A stretch of DNA of 64,000 nt from Salinicoccus hispanicus (GCF_009831115.1 NZ_WUUK01000003.1:186001-250000), one strand, 5' to 3'; shown: positions 44,900 through 54,268, counted from the first letter of the stretch. The notes: generated by a model not told the origin, from the sequence alone. Program-made: numbers and translations.

Positions 44900-46576
44900 C
44901 TAAGGTATTAGAAAATCAAAGTCACATCCTTCTGAAGCTTGGAGAACATGAGATCTGTAAAGTTTAGAATATCCACGCTCTTCCTTGAAAATTGGTTTCT
45001 TCCATTCATTCTTCCGATCTTTAAGCTCTTCGTCAGAAATCAATACTTCAAGAACACCCTCTGCTACATTCAGATGAATTTCATCTCCATTTTTAACAAG
45101 TGCCAGCGGTCCCCCTACAGCCGCTTCCGGAGAAGCATGCAGTACCACTGAACCCGATGCAGTACCACTCATACGACAATCCGAAATCCGTACCATGTCT
45201 CTGATCCCTTTTTCCAGCAACTTTTGAGGAATAGGTATACCACCCGCTTCTGGCATTCCAGGCGCACCTACCGGACCGGCATTTCTTAATATCAGTACAG
45301 AATTTTCGTCTACCTCCAACGTTTCGCTGTTCACCCTATCCTCCATATCCTGGATGGATTCAAAGATAACAGCTTTGCCGGTATGCTTCATCAATGTTTC
45401 ATTAAGTATTGCTTTAGGCTTAATGATGGCACCTGAAGGTACAAGGTTCCCCTGCAGCAGTTTGATACCCCCATTCTTGTAAATAGGATTATCCATTGTC
45501 CTGATCACATCACTGTACTCTTCGATTACTGTTGTATCCCCGATGTTCTCTTTTAAAGTTTTACTACTTACTGTCTTTTCTTCCAAATGTAATAGATTCT
45601 TCAATTCAGATAAAAGACCAGAAACACCTCCTGCATGATAGAACTCTTCCATCTGATACTTGCCAGCTGGCCTTAAGTTACCTATAATAGGTGTCTTTCT
45701 AGAAATGGCTTCGAAATCTTTAAGCGTCAGTTTTATACCTAATCGTTTCGCCATCGCAATCAAATGTATCACTGTATTGGTAGAACCACCCACAGCCATA
45801 AGAGTAGTAATAGCGTTTTCAAAAGAACGCCTGGTAACTATATCTGAAGGTTTTGTGTTATCTTCTACGAGTTTCACAATAGCTTTCCCGGTCTCTTTGG
45901 CCATTCTCAGCCTTTCATTTACGGTGGCTGGTGGTGTGGCGCTGCCCGGTAGCATCATACCCATAGCTTCAGAACATACAGCGATAGTACTGGCGGATCC
46001 CATTACCATGCAGTGACCATTGGTCGGTGCGAGCTGTGCATTGATTTCCATAAGTTCTTCTTTTGAAATGGTACCAGCCTTATACTCCTGCCAATATTTT
46101 CTGCAATCACTGCAAGCACCTAATTTTTCACCTTTGTATTCTCCATTTGCCATTGGACCGCCTGTGAAAAGGATTGCCGGTTTGTCAGCACTGAAAGCAC
46201 CCATAAGCTGTCCTGGTGCCATTTTGTCGCAGCCTCCAACCAAAACCACCCCATCTATTGGTTGCGCCTTTATCATTTCTTCAGTATCCATTGCCACCAG
46301 GTTACGATAAAGCATGGTAGTTGGGCTGGTAAACATCTCTCCAACTGAAATCGTTGGAAACTCCAGTGGTATACCTCCAGCCATGATTACACCATTTTTA
46401 ATGGAATTTATTATCGGATTCAGATGGGCGTGACATCTGTTTATCTCGCTAAACGTATTGCATATGCCGATGATCGGTTTTCCATAATCCTCTTCGTCAT
46501 AACCAAGGTTCCGTTGAAAAGCCATTCTGATATATTCACTGAAACCTTGATCTCCATAAGACGTTGTATGTTTCAT
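44900..46576 (-). CDS. IlvD/Edd-family sugar-acid dehydratase
   Basis: A 558-residue iron-sulfur dehydratase. Cluster ligands are probably the Cys residues in GICNTFSE, VGGCDKMAPG and GACSDCRKYW, and the APTNGHCMVMGSAST stretch is also typical. The family includes dihydroxyacid dehydratase, 6-phosphogluconate dehydratase and arabonate/xylonate dehydratases; the FadR-type regulator and GntP context favour a sugar acid over branched-chain synthesis. An open frame reaches 46699 but overlaps the regulator; AGGGGGAT supports the ATG at 46576. Confidence 0.87.
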   Translation of the reverse strand: MKHTTSYGDQGFSEYIRMAFQRNLGYDEEDYGKPIIGICNTFSEINRCHAHLNPIINSIKNGVIMAGGIPLEFPTISVGEMFTSPTTMLYRNLVAMDTEEMIKAQPIDGVVLVGGCDKMAPGQLMGAFSADKPAILFTGGPMANGEYKGEKLGACSDCRKYWQEYKAGTISKEELMEINAQLAPTNGHCMVMGSASTIAVCSEAMGMMLPGSATPPATVNERLRMAKETGKAIVKLVEDNTKPSDIVTRRSFENAITTLMAVGGSTNTVIHLIAMAKRLGIKLTLKDFEAISRKTPIIGNLRPAGKYQMEEFYHAGGVSGLLSELKNLLHLEEKTVSSKTLKENIGDTTVIEEYSDVIRTMDNPIYKNGGIKLLQGNLVPSGAIIKPKAILNETLMKHTGKAVIFESIQDMEDRVNSETLEVDENSVLILRNAGPVGAPGMPEAGGIPIPQKLLEKGIRDMVRISDCRMSGTASGSVVLHASPEAAVGGPLALVKNGDEIHLNVAEGVLEVLISDEELKDRKNEWKKPIFKEERGYSKLYRSHVLQASEGCDFDFLIP

Positions 46577-46589
46577 TTGTATCCCCCTA

Positions 46590-47270
46590 TCAATTTTCAG
46601 CAATCCACATCTCGAGCACAAGTTCTTCGTTTGATTCAAGGTGTGATCGCATATACATTTCTGCCTGCCCACTATTTCTTGTTTTGATTGCTTCTGCAAT
46701 CATAAGATGATAATGCGCAGCTTTTTCTTTCATGCCCGGAATATTAGTATGTTTTCTCGCTTTAGCCAATTCTTCTTGGAGCTCTTCATATACTTTAATC
46801 GAATAAGCATTATGTGTTGCTTTAGCTATCAGCATGTGAAAGTTCAAATCTTCATCTTTCGTCTTCTCATTATTTTTGGCCAAATCAGCCATCTTTTCAG
46901 CAGATTCGATAATCATATCTATTTCCGTTTGAAATGCCTGAACGGCAGCAGTTCTGGCAAACGATGGTTCCAACATTGCTCTGAATCTAGTCAGATCCAG
47001 AAGTTCTCGAATCTCAGATTTCGAAACAAATAGCTTGTTTGAACCGGGCTCATATATTACAAAAGACCCTCGCCCTTGCTCAATCCTAATAATTGATTGG
47101 CTTTGAAGTGCTCGAAGAACTTCTCGCATCATTGACACTCCGATTCCGTACTTATCTGATAAGTTGGAAACAGAGGGCAACTTTTCTCCATTTTTAATTT
47201 TCCCTTGAGTAATATCATTAAATAAACTGTTGTATATATTATCAAAACTTTCTCTCAAGTAACTGACCAC
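46590..47270 (-). CDS. GntR/FadR-family regulator of the sugar-acid operon
   Basis: A 226-residue regulator with an N-terminal winged helix-turn-helix (LPSVSNLSDKYGIGVSMMREVLRALQSQSIIRIEQGRG) and a C-terminal FCD domain with metal-ligand-like His residues (DLNFHMLIAKATHN; HLESNEELVLEMW). It heads the operon with the dehydratase and GntP genes. The listed start is a GTG immediately after GGAGG; a TTG 12 bases further in is an alternative. A perfect inverted repeat 9 bases upstream is its likely operator. Confidence 0.87.
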   Translation of the reverse strand: MVSYLRESFDNIYNSLFNDITQGKIKNGEKLPSVSNLSDKYGIGVSMMREVLRALQSQSIIRIEQGRGSFVIYEPGSNKLFVSKSEIRELLDLTRFRAMLEPSFARTAAVQAFQTEIDMIIESAEKMADLAKNNEKTKDEDLNFHMLIAKATHNAYSIKVYEELQEELAKARKHTNIPGMKEKAAHYHLMIAEAIKTRNSGQAEMYMRSHLESNEELVLEMWIAEN

Positions 47271-47278
47271 CCTCCAAG

Positions 47279-47309
47279 TTATGTGATGAGTAAATAATAC
47301 ATCACATAA
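47279..47309 (-). promoter_or_regulatory. Operator palindrome for the FadR-type regulator
   Basis: TTATGTGATG and CATCACATAA are perfect inverted arms, 11 bases apart. They lie just upstream of the regulator start, suited to autorepression of the sugar-acid operon. Confidence 0.75.
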
Positions 47310-47310
47310 G

Positions 47311-47325
47311 TTGTAAGCGCAACCA
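47311..47325 (-). promoter_or_regulatory. cre (CcpA) site of the sugar-acid operon
   Basis: TTGTAAGCGCAACCA meets every fixed position of WTGNAANCGNWNNCW. It sits directly beside the regulator palindrome, so the operon should be under both specific and catabolite control. Confidence 0.75.
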
Positions 47326-47399
47326 CTTATTAAAATATTCAGATTTAACTTACATAATTATCTCTAATCAATAGCAACTATCAATGATAAAACGGAGAA

Positions 47400-47590
47400 G
47401 TATCAGTTATAAATTTCAAGCCGGCCAAGTGTCGAAGTGTTCTGTCTGCATTGACCACCGACATTGAAGCATCAACAACCTGCCCCTACCACTCCGACCA
47501 GGAATGAGCCTATCAGATAAGAACTATCAGGCGAGACGCGAGGACCATGGTATAGTTCAGAGCATATCCCGGAAATGCGACTGTGCTGAA
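47400..47590 (-). pseudogene. Possible decayed membrane-protein remnant
   Basis: This stretch is richer in GC than the flanking DNA. Read on the minus strand it gives protein-like pieces broken by stops and frame changes: AFPGYALNYTMVLASRLI, then in another frame GSFLVGVVGAG, then VVNADRTLRHLAGLKF. The first two look like transmembrane segments of a transporter. No parent gene could be named, so this is a weak call. The remainder of the gap to crtP holds a small hairpin (47606-47625) and the direct repeats listed separately. Confidence 0.35.
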
Positions 47591-47803
47591 AAACGCATTA
47601 AAAATAGAGCAGCTTTCTCTGCTCTTAAAAGTCTATTTTATTGGGGTCGTTAAATCCCATAGATTGGGGGTTTAGTGCACCATGTTAAACAACAATACTC
47701 GATCACTTATACTACAGCACCTTTATTAGAATCTTAAAATGAATTCACAACTGCCTCTAAATATTAATGGATGTATTTATTTGATATGATACTAATACAA
47801 TAA

Positions 47804-47940
47804 GGTGTCCATTTGAATAAAAATTTAATATTGGAGATACTTCCTGGTTGATTCCTACATAATGGAGATGGGAGACAGTTCATTCGAAAGTAGAAGTGGT
47901 TCCTATGATCACCCAAGGTGTGTCCACTTGAACATAAAAA
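47804..47940 (+). repeat. Imperfect direct repeat upstream of crtP
   Basis: GTGTCCATTTGAATAAAAA near 47805 recurs as GTGTCCACTTGAACATAAAAA near 47920. Similarity seems to continue downstream into GGAGATAC and GGGTATAAA. The spacing is about 115 bases. It may be a duplicated promoter or regulator site for the carotenoid cluster. Confidence 0.45.
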
Positions 47941-48070
47941 CATCAAATAATGGGTATAAATCATAAAGCTTGATTTCATTATGACAATGCATAAATTGAA
48001 TCAGTGTATATATAAAAAATTAATAACGCAATGCACACCAATTATTTTCTACTATGAGGAGATGTCTCGA

Positions 48071-49561
48071 ATGCCACAAAAAAGCGTATTGATCATCGGC
48101 GGTGGGCTCGGCGGCCTATCAGCCGCGATATCACTGGCACAAAAAGGATACGATGTATCACTATATGAAAAAAATGATCACCTGGGTGGAAAGGTGAACC
48201 GTCTCGAGCAGGATGGTTTCGGCTTTGATCTTGGCCCTTCCATTTTGACCATGCCGAAAGTGTTTGAAAAACTCTTTACTGCAAGCGGAAAAAAAATGGC
48301 GGACTATGTGCCAACCATGAGACTGGATCATCAATGGCGCTCTTTCTTCCCTGATGGCAATGTAATCGATCTATATGAAGACCTAGAAGACATGGAGGAG
48401 AAGAATACATCACTGACCGAAAAGGATATGAAGGAATACAAAAAACTGCTTACATATTCCAAAAAGATCTATGACACGACCGAGAACAGCTACTTCAAAG
48501 GGGTCGACGATGCGAGGGATATTCTGAAGTACCAGAGCATGTTCAGTGCGCTCCGAGGCTTTGATCTATTTTCAACAGTGCACCAGGCGATCGACAAGCG
48601 CATCAGCAACAAGCAGCTGAAGGATATGCTCTCCTATTTCGTCAAATACGTCGGCTCCTCGCCCTATGATGCACCCGCGGTACTGAACATGATGATCTAT
48701 ATGCAGCATGACCAGGGCGCATGGTATGTACCCGGCGGCATGGGCAATCTGGCCAAAGGGCTTGTACAGCTTGCCGAAGAAATCGGCGTGACCCTCCATA
48801 CCGGACAGCATATTACACAACTCGAACATACCGATGGAAAAATAACGGGCGCTGTTTTGGATGATGGGACAAAATTGAGTGCAGACTATTATGTTTCCAA
48901 TATGGAAGTCCTCCCGACCTATGAAAAGCTGATCGGGGAAAATAAAGCGTATACCCAGAAACTGAGAAAGAAATTCGAGCCGGCCAGTTCCGGCCTTGTC
49001 ATGCACCTTGGGGTGAAGAAGAGCTACCCGCAGCTTGCGCACCACAATTTCTTTTTCGCTGAAGATATGAAGCGACAGATGAATAGAATATTCCACCGCC
49101 ATGAACTGCCGGATGACCCGGTCATCTATCTGGTGAATGTTAATAAGACGGATCCGACTCAGGCGCCAGAAGGGTATGAAAACTTAAAAGTGCTGCCCCA
49201 CATCCCGCCTATCCAGGATAAGCCTTTTACAGCTGAAGACTATGAGCGTTTCGCGGAACAGACACTGATCAAACTTGAGCGCATGGGTCTCACGGATCTG
49301 CGTGAAAACATTGTTATGAAAGATGTCTGGACACCGGAGGATATCGAGCGCACATATGGTTCCGACCGCGGCGCAATCTATGGCACTCTATCTGATCGCA
49401 AGAAAAATAAAGGCTTCAAGCACTCCAAACAGAGTGAACACTACGACAACCTCTACTTTGTCGGCGGGACAGTCAACCCGGGTGGTGGCATGCCGATGGT
49501 GACATTGAGCGGTCAGCATGTAAGCGACAAGATCGCCGAGAGGGATTCGGAAGCGGATTAA
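48071..49561 (+). CDS. crtP: 4,4'-diaponeurosporene oxygenase (CrtP)
   Basis: A 496-residue FAD-dependent carotenoid-oxidising enzyme that converts a terminal methyl group of diaponeurosporene toward the aldehyde or acid. The N-terminal dinucleotide motif is IIGGGLGGLSAAI, and the C-terminal signature is VGGTVNPGGGMPMVTLSGQ. The stretches DGFGFDLGPSILTMP, HQWRSFFPDG, LAHHNFFF and NKGFKHSKQS follow S. aureus CrtP closely, distinguishing it from CrtN. The open frame reaches 47981, but TGAGGAG supports the ATG at 48071. It is the first gene of the cluster. Confidence 0.92.
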   Translation: MPQKSVLIIGGGLGGLSAAISLAQKGYDVSLYEKNDHLGGKVNRLEQDGFGFDLGPSILTMPKVFEKLFTASGKKMADYVPTMRLDHQWRSFFPDGNVIDLYEDLEDMEEKNTSLTEKDMKEYKKLLTYSKKIYDTTENSYFKGVDDARDILKYQSMFSALRGFDLFSTVHQAIDKRISNKQLKDMLSYFVKYVGSSPYDAPAVLNMMIYMQHDQGAWYVPGGMGNLAKGLVQLAEEIGVTLHTGQHITQLEHTDGKITGAVLDDGTKLSADYYVSNMEVLPTYEKLIGENKAYTQKLRKKFEPASSGLVMHLGVKKSYPQLAHHNFFFAEDMKRQMNRIFHRHELPDDPVIYLVNVNKTDPTQAPEGYENLKVLPHIPPIQDKPFTAEDYERFAEQTLIKLERMGLTDLRENIVMKDVWTPEDIERTYGSDRGAIYGTLSDRKKNKGFKHSKQSEHYDNLYFVGGTVNPGGGMPMVTLSGQHVSDKIAERDSEAD

Positions 49562-49639
49562 CCCCCCTTCTTTATTAAAGCCGATACGTGTTTCGAGGGA
49601 CTACTGCGATTAAATGAAGGTGTTAAGGAGGCCTAGCCC

Positions 49640-50113
49640 ATGCAATTGATTTCGTTTTCCCTATTTTGGACAATCGCCATTGATATCGGTGCCTGGGTCT
49701 TCTTCCACCTGGCCATTTCAGCGCTCTGTCTAAGGCTCCCTCTCTCAACCTTTCAGAATAACGCATTCTGGTCCCGTATCTACCCCTGGGAAAAGTCAGG
49801 GGCGCTTTGGGACAAGTTGTTTCGAGTGAAGGCATGGAAAGGCAGATTGATCGACGGGGCTACGCTATTTAGAAGCGGGTACCAGAAAAAGACACTGCAT
49901 GGCAAAGGTAAAGCGGACCTGCAGATGTTTGCCCTTGAGACGAAACGGGCCGAGCTGACACACTGGCTTTCCATACTGCCCGCCCCCCTATTCTTTTTAT
50001 GGAACCCTGCCTCAGTCGGCTGGCTGATGATCGTATATGCGATTGTTTTCAACCTGCCCTTCATCGTCACCCAGCGTTATAATCGTGGACGTATCAGTAA
50101 AATGCTGTCATGA
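49640..50113 (+). CDS. crtO: Glycosyl-diaponeurosporenoate acyltransferase (CrtO)
   Basis: A 157-residue membrane protein of the CrtO family, which adds a fatty acyl chain to glucosyl-diaponeurosporenoate in staphyloxanthin synthesis. It has hydrophobic segments near residues 5-30 and 110-145. The NAFWSRIYPWEKSG and WKGRLIDGATLFRSGYQKK stretches are typical of the family. AAGGAGG lies eight bases before the ATG. In S. aureus crtO is the first gene; here it comes second, between crtP and crtN. Confidence 0.88.
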   Translation: MQLISFSLFWTIAIDIGAWVFFHLAISALCLRLPLSTFQNNAFWSRIYPWEKSGALWDKLFRVKAWKGRLIDGATLFRSGYQKKTLHGKGKADLQMFALETKRAELTHWLSILPAPLFFLWNPASVGWLMIVYAIVFNLPFIVTQRYNRGRISKMLS

Positions 50114-50219
50114 GACAAGTCGGCAACTTCAGAATGATTTTAAATAAAAAGGGATACCGTATAAAATTATTATATTTCCAGACACGACTCAATATGTTTT
50201 CAGGGAACGAGGTATATGC

Positions 50220-51722
50220 ATGACAAAAAAAGTAATCGTCGTTGGTGCCGGTGTGGCAGGTTTGGCTAGTGCCATTAGACTACAGCACGCCGGATACCAA
50301 GTCGAAATATATGAAAAGGAATCTACACCCGGCGGAAAGATGAACCGGATCGAAAAAGACGGATATACATTCGATCTCGGACCAAGCATCGTCATGATGC
50401 CGGAAGTCTACCGGGAGATATTCGAGCTTTGTGGACGTGATCCGGATGACTACATTCCAATGGAGAAATTGGATCCCATGTACAGGGTGTACTTCACTGA
50501 CATACCGGACACCCCCATCGATATCTCCTCTGACCTGACGGAGATGACCAGAACGATCGAATCCATCAACAAGCCAGATGTCGAAGGGTTTCTCAGTTAT
50601 CTGAACGATATCTATAAAGGCTATACTTTCGCCATGGAAAATATTCTGAGGCGGCCTTTTTACAAAAGAGGCGATGTCTACAACTTATCGATGGTCAGGA
50701 AAGCACCGAAAGTGAAGCTCGTGGGAACAGCCGATCGTTTCATTGGAAGATATATAGAAAGCGAACGCCTGAAGCAGATCCTCGGCTTCCAGACATTGTA
50801 TATCGGGGTTTCCCCGTTCAGTGGCCCTTCGTTCTATTCGATGATTCCGATGATTCAATTTCTATATGGGGTATGGTTCATCAAAGGCGGTATGTATACC
50901 ATGGCATCGTCCATGGAACGGCTCTTCAAGGAACTTGGCGGAGAAGTCTTCTACGACAGTCCGGTGCAGGAAATATCGACCGAAAATAGACAGGCCACTG
51001 GAATTATGGTGAATGATAGAAAGATTGATGCAGATTTCGTCGTCTGCAATGCCGATTTCCCCTATGCAATGAAAAACCTGATGAAACAGCCTGAAGCTAG
51101 AGGCGCATTCACCGATAAAAAGATCGAAAGCATGAAATATTCCTGTTCCGGCTTCCTGATGTATCTCGGCATGGACCGGAAATATGAAGATGTCGAACAT
51201 ATCCATAATTTCATTTTCAATGAAGCACTCGAGAAGAACATGCAGGACATCTTTGAAGGAAAAAAACTCGAGCACGCCTCCTTCTATGTCTATATCGCAT
51301 CGAAACTCGATCCTACGCTTGCACCCGACGGCAAGGATGGGCTCTACATCCTGATGCCCGTGTCCGCCCTCGATACAGCCGACTATGAGTGGAATGATGA
51401 AACAATCCAGTACTACCGCACCTACATTCTGGAAACGTTGAAGGAAATAAAAGGCTTTGAAAATATCGAGCAGGATATCGTCACAGAAACGCATATTACG
51501 CCGCTTGATTTCGAGTCCAGGTTCAATGCCTACAACGGCGCCGCATTCGGGCTACAGCCCACCCTTTCCCAGAGCATCCATAAGCGTCCGCAAAGCAAAT
51601 CACCAAGCTGCGACAACCTGTACTTCACAGGAAGCAGCACGCACCCGGGCGCAGGTGTGCCCATTGTCCTGCTGTCCGCCGGGATTGCGGCGGATGCACT
51701 GATTGCGGACGATAAGAACTGA
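50220..51722 (+). CDS. crtN: 4,4'-diapophytoene desaturase (CrtN)
   Basis: A 500-residue FAD-dependent desaturase that turns colourless diapophytoene into yellow diaponeurosporene. The dinucleotide motif is VVGAGVAGLASAI. DLGPSIVMMPEVYREIF, LGFQTLYIGVSP, WFIKGGMYTMA and the C-terminal STHPGAGVPIVLLSAG match S. aureus CrtN closely. It differs from the CrtP paralogue at 48071, which has VNPGGGMPMV in the same place. GAGG precedes the ATG. Its substrate requires CrtM, for which no gene is visible in the window. Confidence 0.92.
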   Translation: MTKKVIVVGAGVAGLASAIRLQHAGYQVEIYEKESTPGGKMNRIEKDGYTFDLGPSIVMMPEVYREIFELCGRDPDDYIPMEKLDPMYRVYFTDIPDTPIDISSDLTEMTRTIESINKPDVEGFLSYLNDIYKGYTFAMENILRRPFYKRGDVYNLSMVRKAPKVKLVGTADRFIGRYIESERLKQILGFQTLYIGVSPFSGPSFYSMIPMIQFLYGVWFIKGGMYTMASSMERLFKELGGEVFYDSPVQEISTENRQATGIMVNDRKIDADFVVCNADFPYAMKNLMKQPEARGAFTDKKIESMKYSCSGFLMYLGMDRKYEDVEHIHNFIFNEALEKNMQDIFEGKKLEHASFYVYIASKLDPTLAPDGKDGLYILMPVSALDTADYEWNDETIQYYRTYILETLKEIKGFENIEQDIVTETHITPLDFESRFNAYNGAAFGLQPTLSQSIHKRPQSKSPSCDNLYFTGSSTHPGAGVPIVLLSAGIAADALIADDKN

Positions 51723-51795
51723 CTCTGGTACTGTTCCAATTACAAAAATAAAGACATCGTGCATCCAATGATTGAATTGAAAGGAGGAGATACTC

Positions 51796-52902
51796 TTGAT
51801 AGCCAATATATCACTCGGGCTTCTAGCAATCGGTGCCGGCGCACTCATGTTTCGCTCACTACCCACGCCGCGAAGACGGGATGAAGATGCCGAACATCCC
51901 TCCCTATCCATCATCATTCCTGCCAGAAATGAAGCGGAAAGTCTGCCACACCTGCTCGGGACCTTGCAGGAGCAAAATTTGGAATCGTTCGAAGTGCTGG
52001 TCGTCGACGATCACTCTACGGATGACACCATCTCCATCGCAAAGTCCTTTGGGGCAACAGTGCTGCATAATGAATCCAAAGAAGATGGGGCCGGAAAATC
52101 ATCCGCATGCTGGCATGGTGTCCAGCATTCCAAAGGACAGTGGCTGCTGTTCCTGGATGCCGATACACGGCTCGAAGGCCCCGACAGTCTCGGGAAGCTG
52201 TTAAATTTGTATCAACATAAAGGCGCAAGAGGTATCCTTTCACTGCAGCCATTCCACCACATAGAAGATATGTACGAGAACCTTTCCGCCATCTTCAACA
52301 TCATTGTGATCGTTGGTATGAATAAATTCACCGCATGGAGAGACCGCTTTGAACCCGCAGGCTCATTCGGCCCCTGCATCCTCTCTGATAGGGATGACTA
52401 CCTTTCAACAGGCGGACACAAGGCGATTGAGGGTGCTATCATGGATGATCTGGCGCTGGGACAGGCATATCTCGACAAAGATCTGCCCGTGCATTGCATG
52501 GGCGGCAAGGGCGTTATATCTTTCCGCATGTATCCGGAAGGGTTCAAAAGTCTTGTAGAGGGCTGGTGCAAAAGCTTTGCGCTCGGTTCAAAATCCACAC
52601 ATCCTGTCGTCATGCTGATGACCATCCTCTGGATTGCCGGCAGCTTCATCACCACCGGCGCGTTCATCTCGTCACTTATAGCGATGAATTCAGCATCCAT
52701 CATGCTTACTGGCGCTTTGTATTTCCTTTACGCACTTCAGACAATGATATTCGCCCGAAGATGCGGGAACTTCAACCGCTTCATTTTCATATTCCATCCC
52801 GTCCTGTTCTCATTTTTTGCAGGCATATTCGTATATTCCATCTTCCGGGTCCATGTTATGCGTTCTGTGACTTGGAAAGGACGGAAGATAAACATTAAGT
52901 AG
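51796..52902 (+). CDS. crtQ: 4,4'-diaponeurosporenoate glycosyltransferase (CrtQ)
   Basis: A 368-residue family 2 glycosyltransferase that attaches glucose to diaponeurosporenoate. The N-terminal hydrophobic anchor is followed by SLSIIIPARNEAESLP and VLVVDDHSTDDT, the DAD metal motif in LFLDADTRLEG, and the acceptor region MDDLALGQAY. Hydrophobic C-terminal segments fix it in the membrane. Translation starts at a TTG after AAAGGAGGAG. It follows crtN by 73 bases. Confidence 0.9.
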   Translation: MIANISLGLLAIGAGALMFRSLPTPRRRDEDAEHPSLSIIIPARNEAESLPHLLGTLQEQNLESFEVLVVDDHSTDDTISIAKSFGATVLHNESKEDGAGKSSACWHGVQHSKGQWLLFLDADTRLEGPDSLGKLLNLYQHKGARGILSLQPFHHIEDMYENLSAIFNIIVIVGMNKFTAWRDRFEPAGSFGPCILSDRDDYLSTGGHKAIEGAIMDDLALGQAYLDKDLPVHCMGGKGVISFRMYPEGFKSLVEGWCKSFALGSKSTHPVVMLMTILWIAGSFITTGAFISSLIAMNSASIMLTGALYFLYALQTMIFARRCGNFNRFIFIFHPVLFSFFAGIFVYSIFRVHVMRSVTWKGRKINIK

Positions 52903-52967
52903 GATGTCTGGATACCCTCATTCTCGATCTGAGCATGAAGACTAGAAGAAAACGAGGTAAGCCGGTT

Positions 52968-53846
52968 ATGTACAAAATCATCATCGCAAAAATACTGCGA
53001 CTTTTTCCAAATAAAGCAGCAAAAAATCCAATGATCAATCAGCCGCCTTTGAAAATTAAAAAAGATTTTGTGGTTGAAACATCCATTGGTCCGACTCCGG
53101 TTTCGCTCTATTATCCATTGGAAGCACAACAAAAAAAGCGCCCCGTCTACATTAACTTCCATGGGGGCGCCTTCATCATGAATGATAAGAATATGGATGA
53201 GCCCTACTGCAACTATCTGGCCAATGAGACGGGATGCGCCGTACTCAATATCGGTTATGTCAAAGCACCGGAATACCCTTTTCCGAATGCGATTGAACAG
53301 AGCTATGAAGTGCTCCAATGGCTAAAAAGAGAAGCGGATGATCTAGACATCGATTCTGAAAAGATAATGGTGGGTGGCCAGAGCTCAGGTGGAAATTTTG
53401 CAGCTGCCCTCTGCCTCTACCTTCAAGGCAAACAGGAAAAGCAACCACTTCTCCAAGTGCTGTCCTGTCCAATGCTCGATTTCGTCACACCCTATGCAGA
53501 GAAGCCGGAACCAAGCAAGTTGCGCGCACGTTACCCCCAAGTCGCAAACTTTTTAAATATGAGCTATGTACCTGAAGAAGAAATGGCCAGAAACCCCCTT
53601 GCCTCCCCTGTTTATGCGGACGTAAATGAAGATTTGGCTCCCGCACTTATCCTTATTGCTGAGCATGATGCTTTTAGACCGGAAGCGGAAAAGTATGCTG
53701 AGAAATTAAAAACAGCAGGCGTAAGTGTTCAAGATGAATTTTTTACAGGCTGTAAGCATGCCTTTACACATCTAGGGCCAAAAGAAAAAGCTCAGGAGGC
53801 CTGGCAGCTGGTATCATGGAAGATTAAAGAAGTTTCAGTGGATTGA
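52968..53846 (+). CDS. Alpha/beta hydrolase, hormone-sensitive lipase family
   Basis: A hydrolase of about 292 residues. The oxyanion-hole motif is NFHGGAFIM, the nucleophile elbow GGQSSGGNFAA holds the catalytic Ser, the Asp is likely in LIAEHDAFRPEAE and the His in GCKHAFTHLG. The frame opens at 52935, but GAGGTAA suits the ATG at 52968 (MYKII). It lies 65 bases after crtQ on the same strand and before a strong terminator, so it is probably co-transcribed. It might act on carotenoid esters, but that is a guess from position. Confidence 0.82.
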   Translation: MYKIIIAKILRLFPNKAAKNPMINQPPLKIKKDFVVETSIGPTPVSLYYPLEAQQKKRPVYINFHGGAFIMNDKNMDEPYCNYLANETGCAVLNIGYVKAPEYPFPNAIEQSYEVLQWLKREADDLDIDSEKIMVGGQSSGGNFAAALCLYLQGKQEKQPLLQVLSCPMLDFVTPYAEKPEPSKLRARYPQVANFLNMSYVPEEEMARNPLASPVYADVNEDLAPALILIAEHDAFRPEAEKYAEKLKTAGVSVQDEFFTGCKHAFTHLGPKEKAQEAWQLVSWKIKEVSVD

Positions 53847-53967
53847 TATTCAAATAGAATAGACTCTGAACCCACTAAAAAAGTATGCTGATTGTGATGG
53901 AGTAACCATTGCATTTTTGATTGTACTGCTCTATACGTTCTTATCACAAAACACATACTACCCGTTC

Positions 53968-54013
53968 AAAAGCCCCTAAATCAGTTTATTTCTCTGATTT
54001 AGGGGCTTTTCAA
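53968..54013 (+). terminator. Terminator of the carotenoid cluster
   Basis: AAAGCCCCTAAATCAG / CTGATTTAGGGGCTTT with a T run. The remaining roughly 250 bases to the next gene are AT-rich, with a possible TTGTAT / TAGAAT promoter at 54213-54239. Confidence 0.9.
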
Positions 54014-54268
54014 TTTATTTATCTGTTTAATAGAATAATAAATTAAGATCTCAAACACGAACTCCATATCAATTTAGCAATATCCACTCCAGTTCCTTTA
54101 AATCACTATTGAGGAACTTATCGACTTTGAATCGTACATTTTTATGTATATTTTCCTAACATAGTTATATATAATAACAGAAAATTTACATTTTTTAGTG
54201 TATTAACAGTTTGTATTTATATATCTTGTGTTAGAATAAACTAATAACTTTACCTTTAGGAGGGCGAA

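Noticed and set aside
44900..46576. Branched-chain amino acid dihydroxyacid dehydratase (ilvD)
   Set aside because: The family is the same, but the regulator, GntP permease and cre site point to sugar-acid degradation, and no other ilv genes adjoin.
47764..47979. 71-codon frame before crtP
   Set aside because: It has no ribosome-binding site, a composition unlike a protein, and it crosses the imperfect direct repeat. It is more likely regulatory DNA.
48071..49561. Calling the first carotenoid gene crtN
   Set aside because: Its C-terminal VNPGGGMPMV and N-terminal region match CrtP. The gene at 50220 matches CrtN instead.
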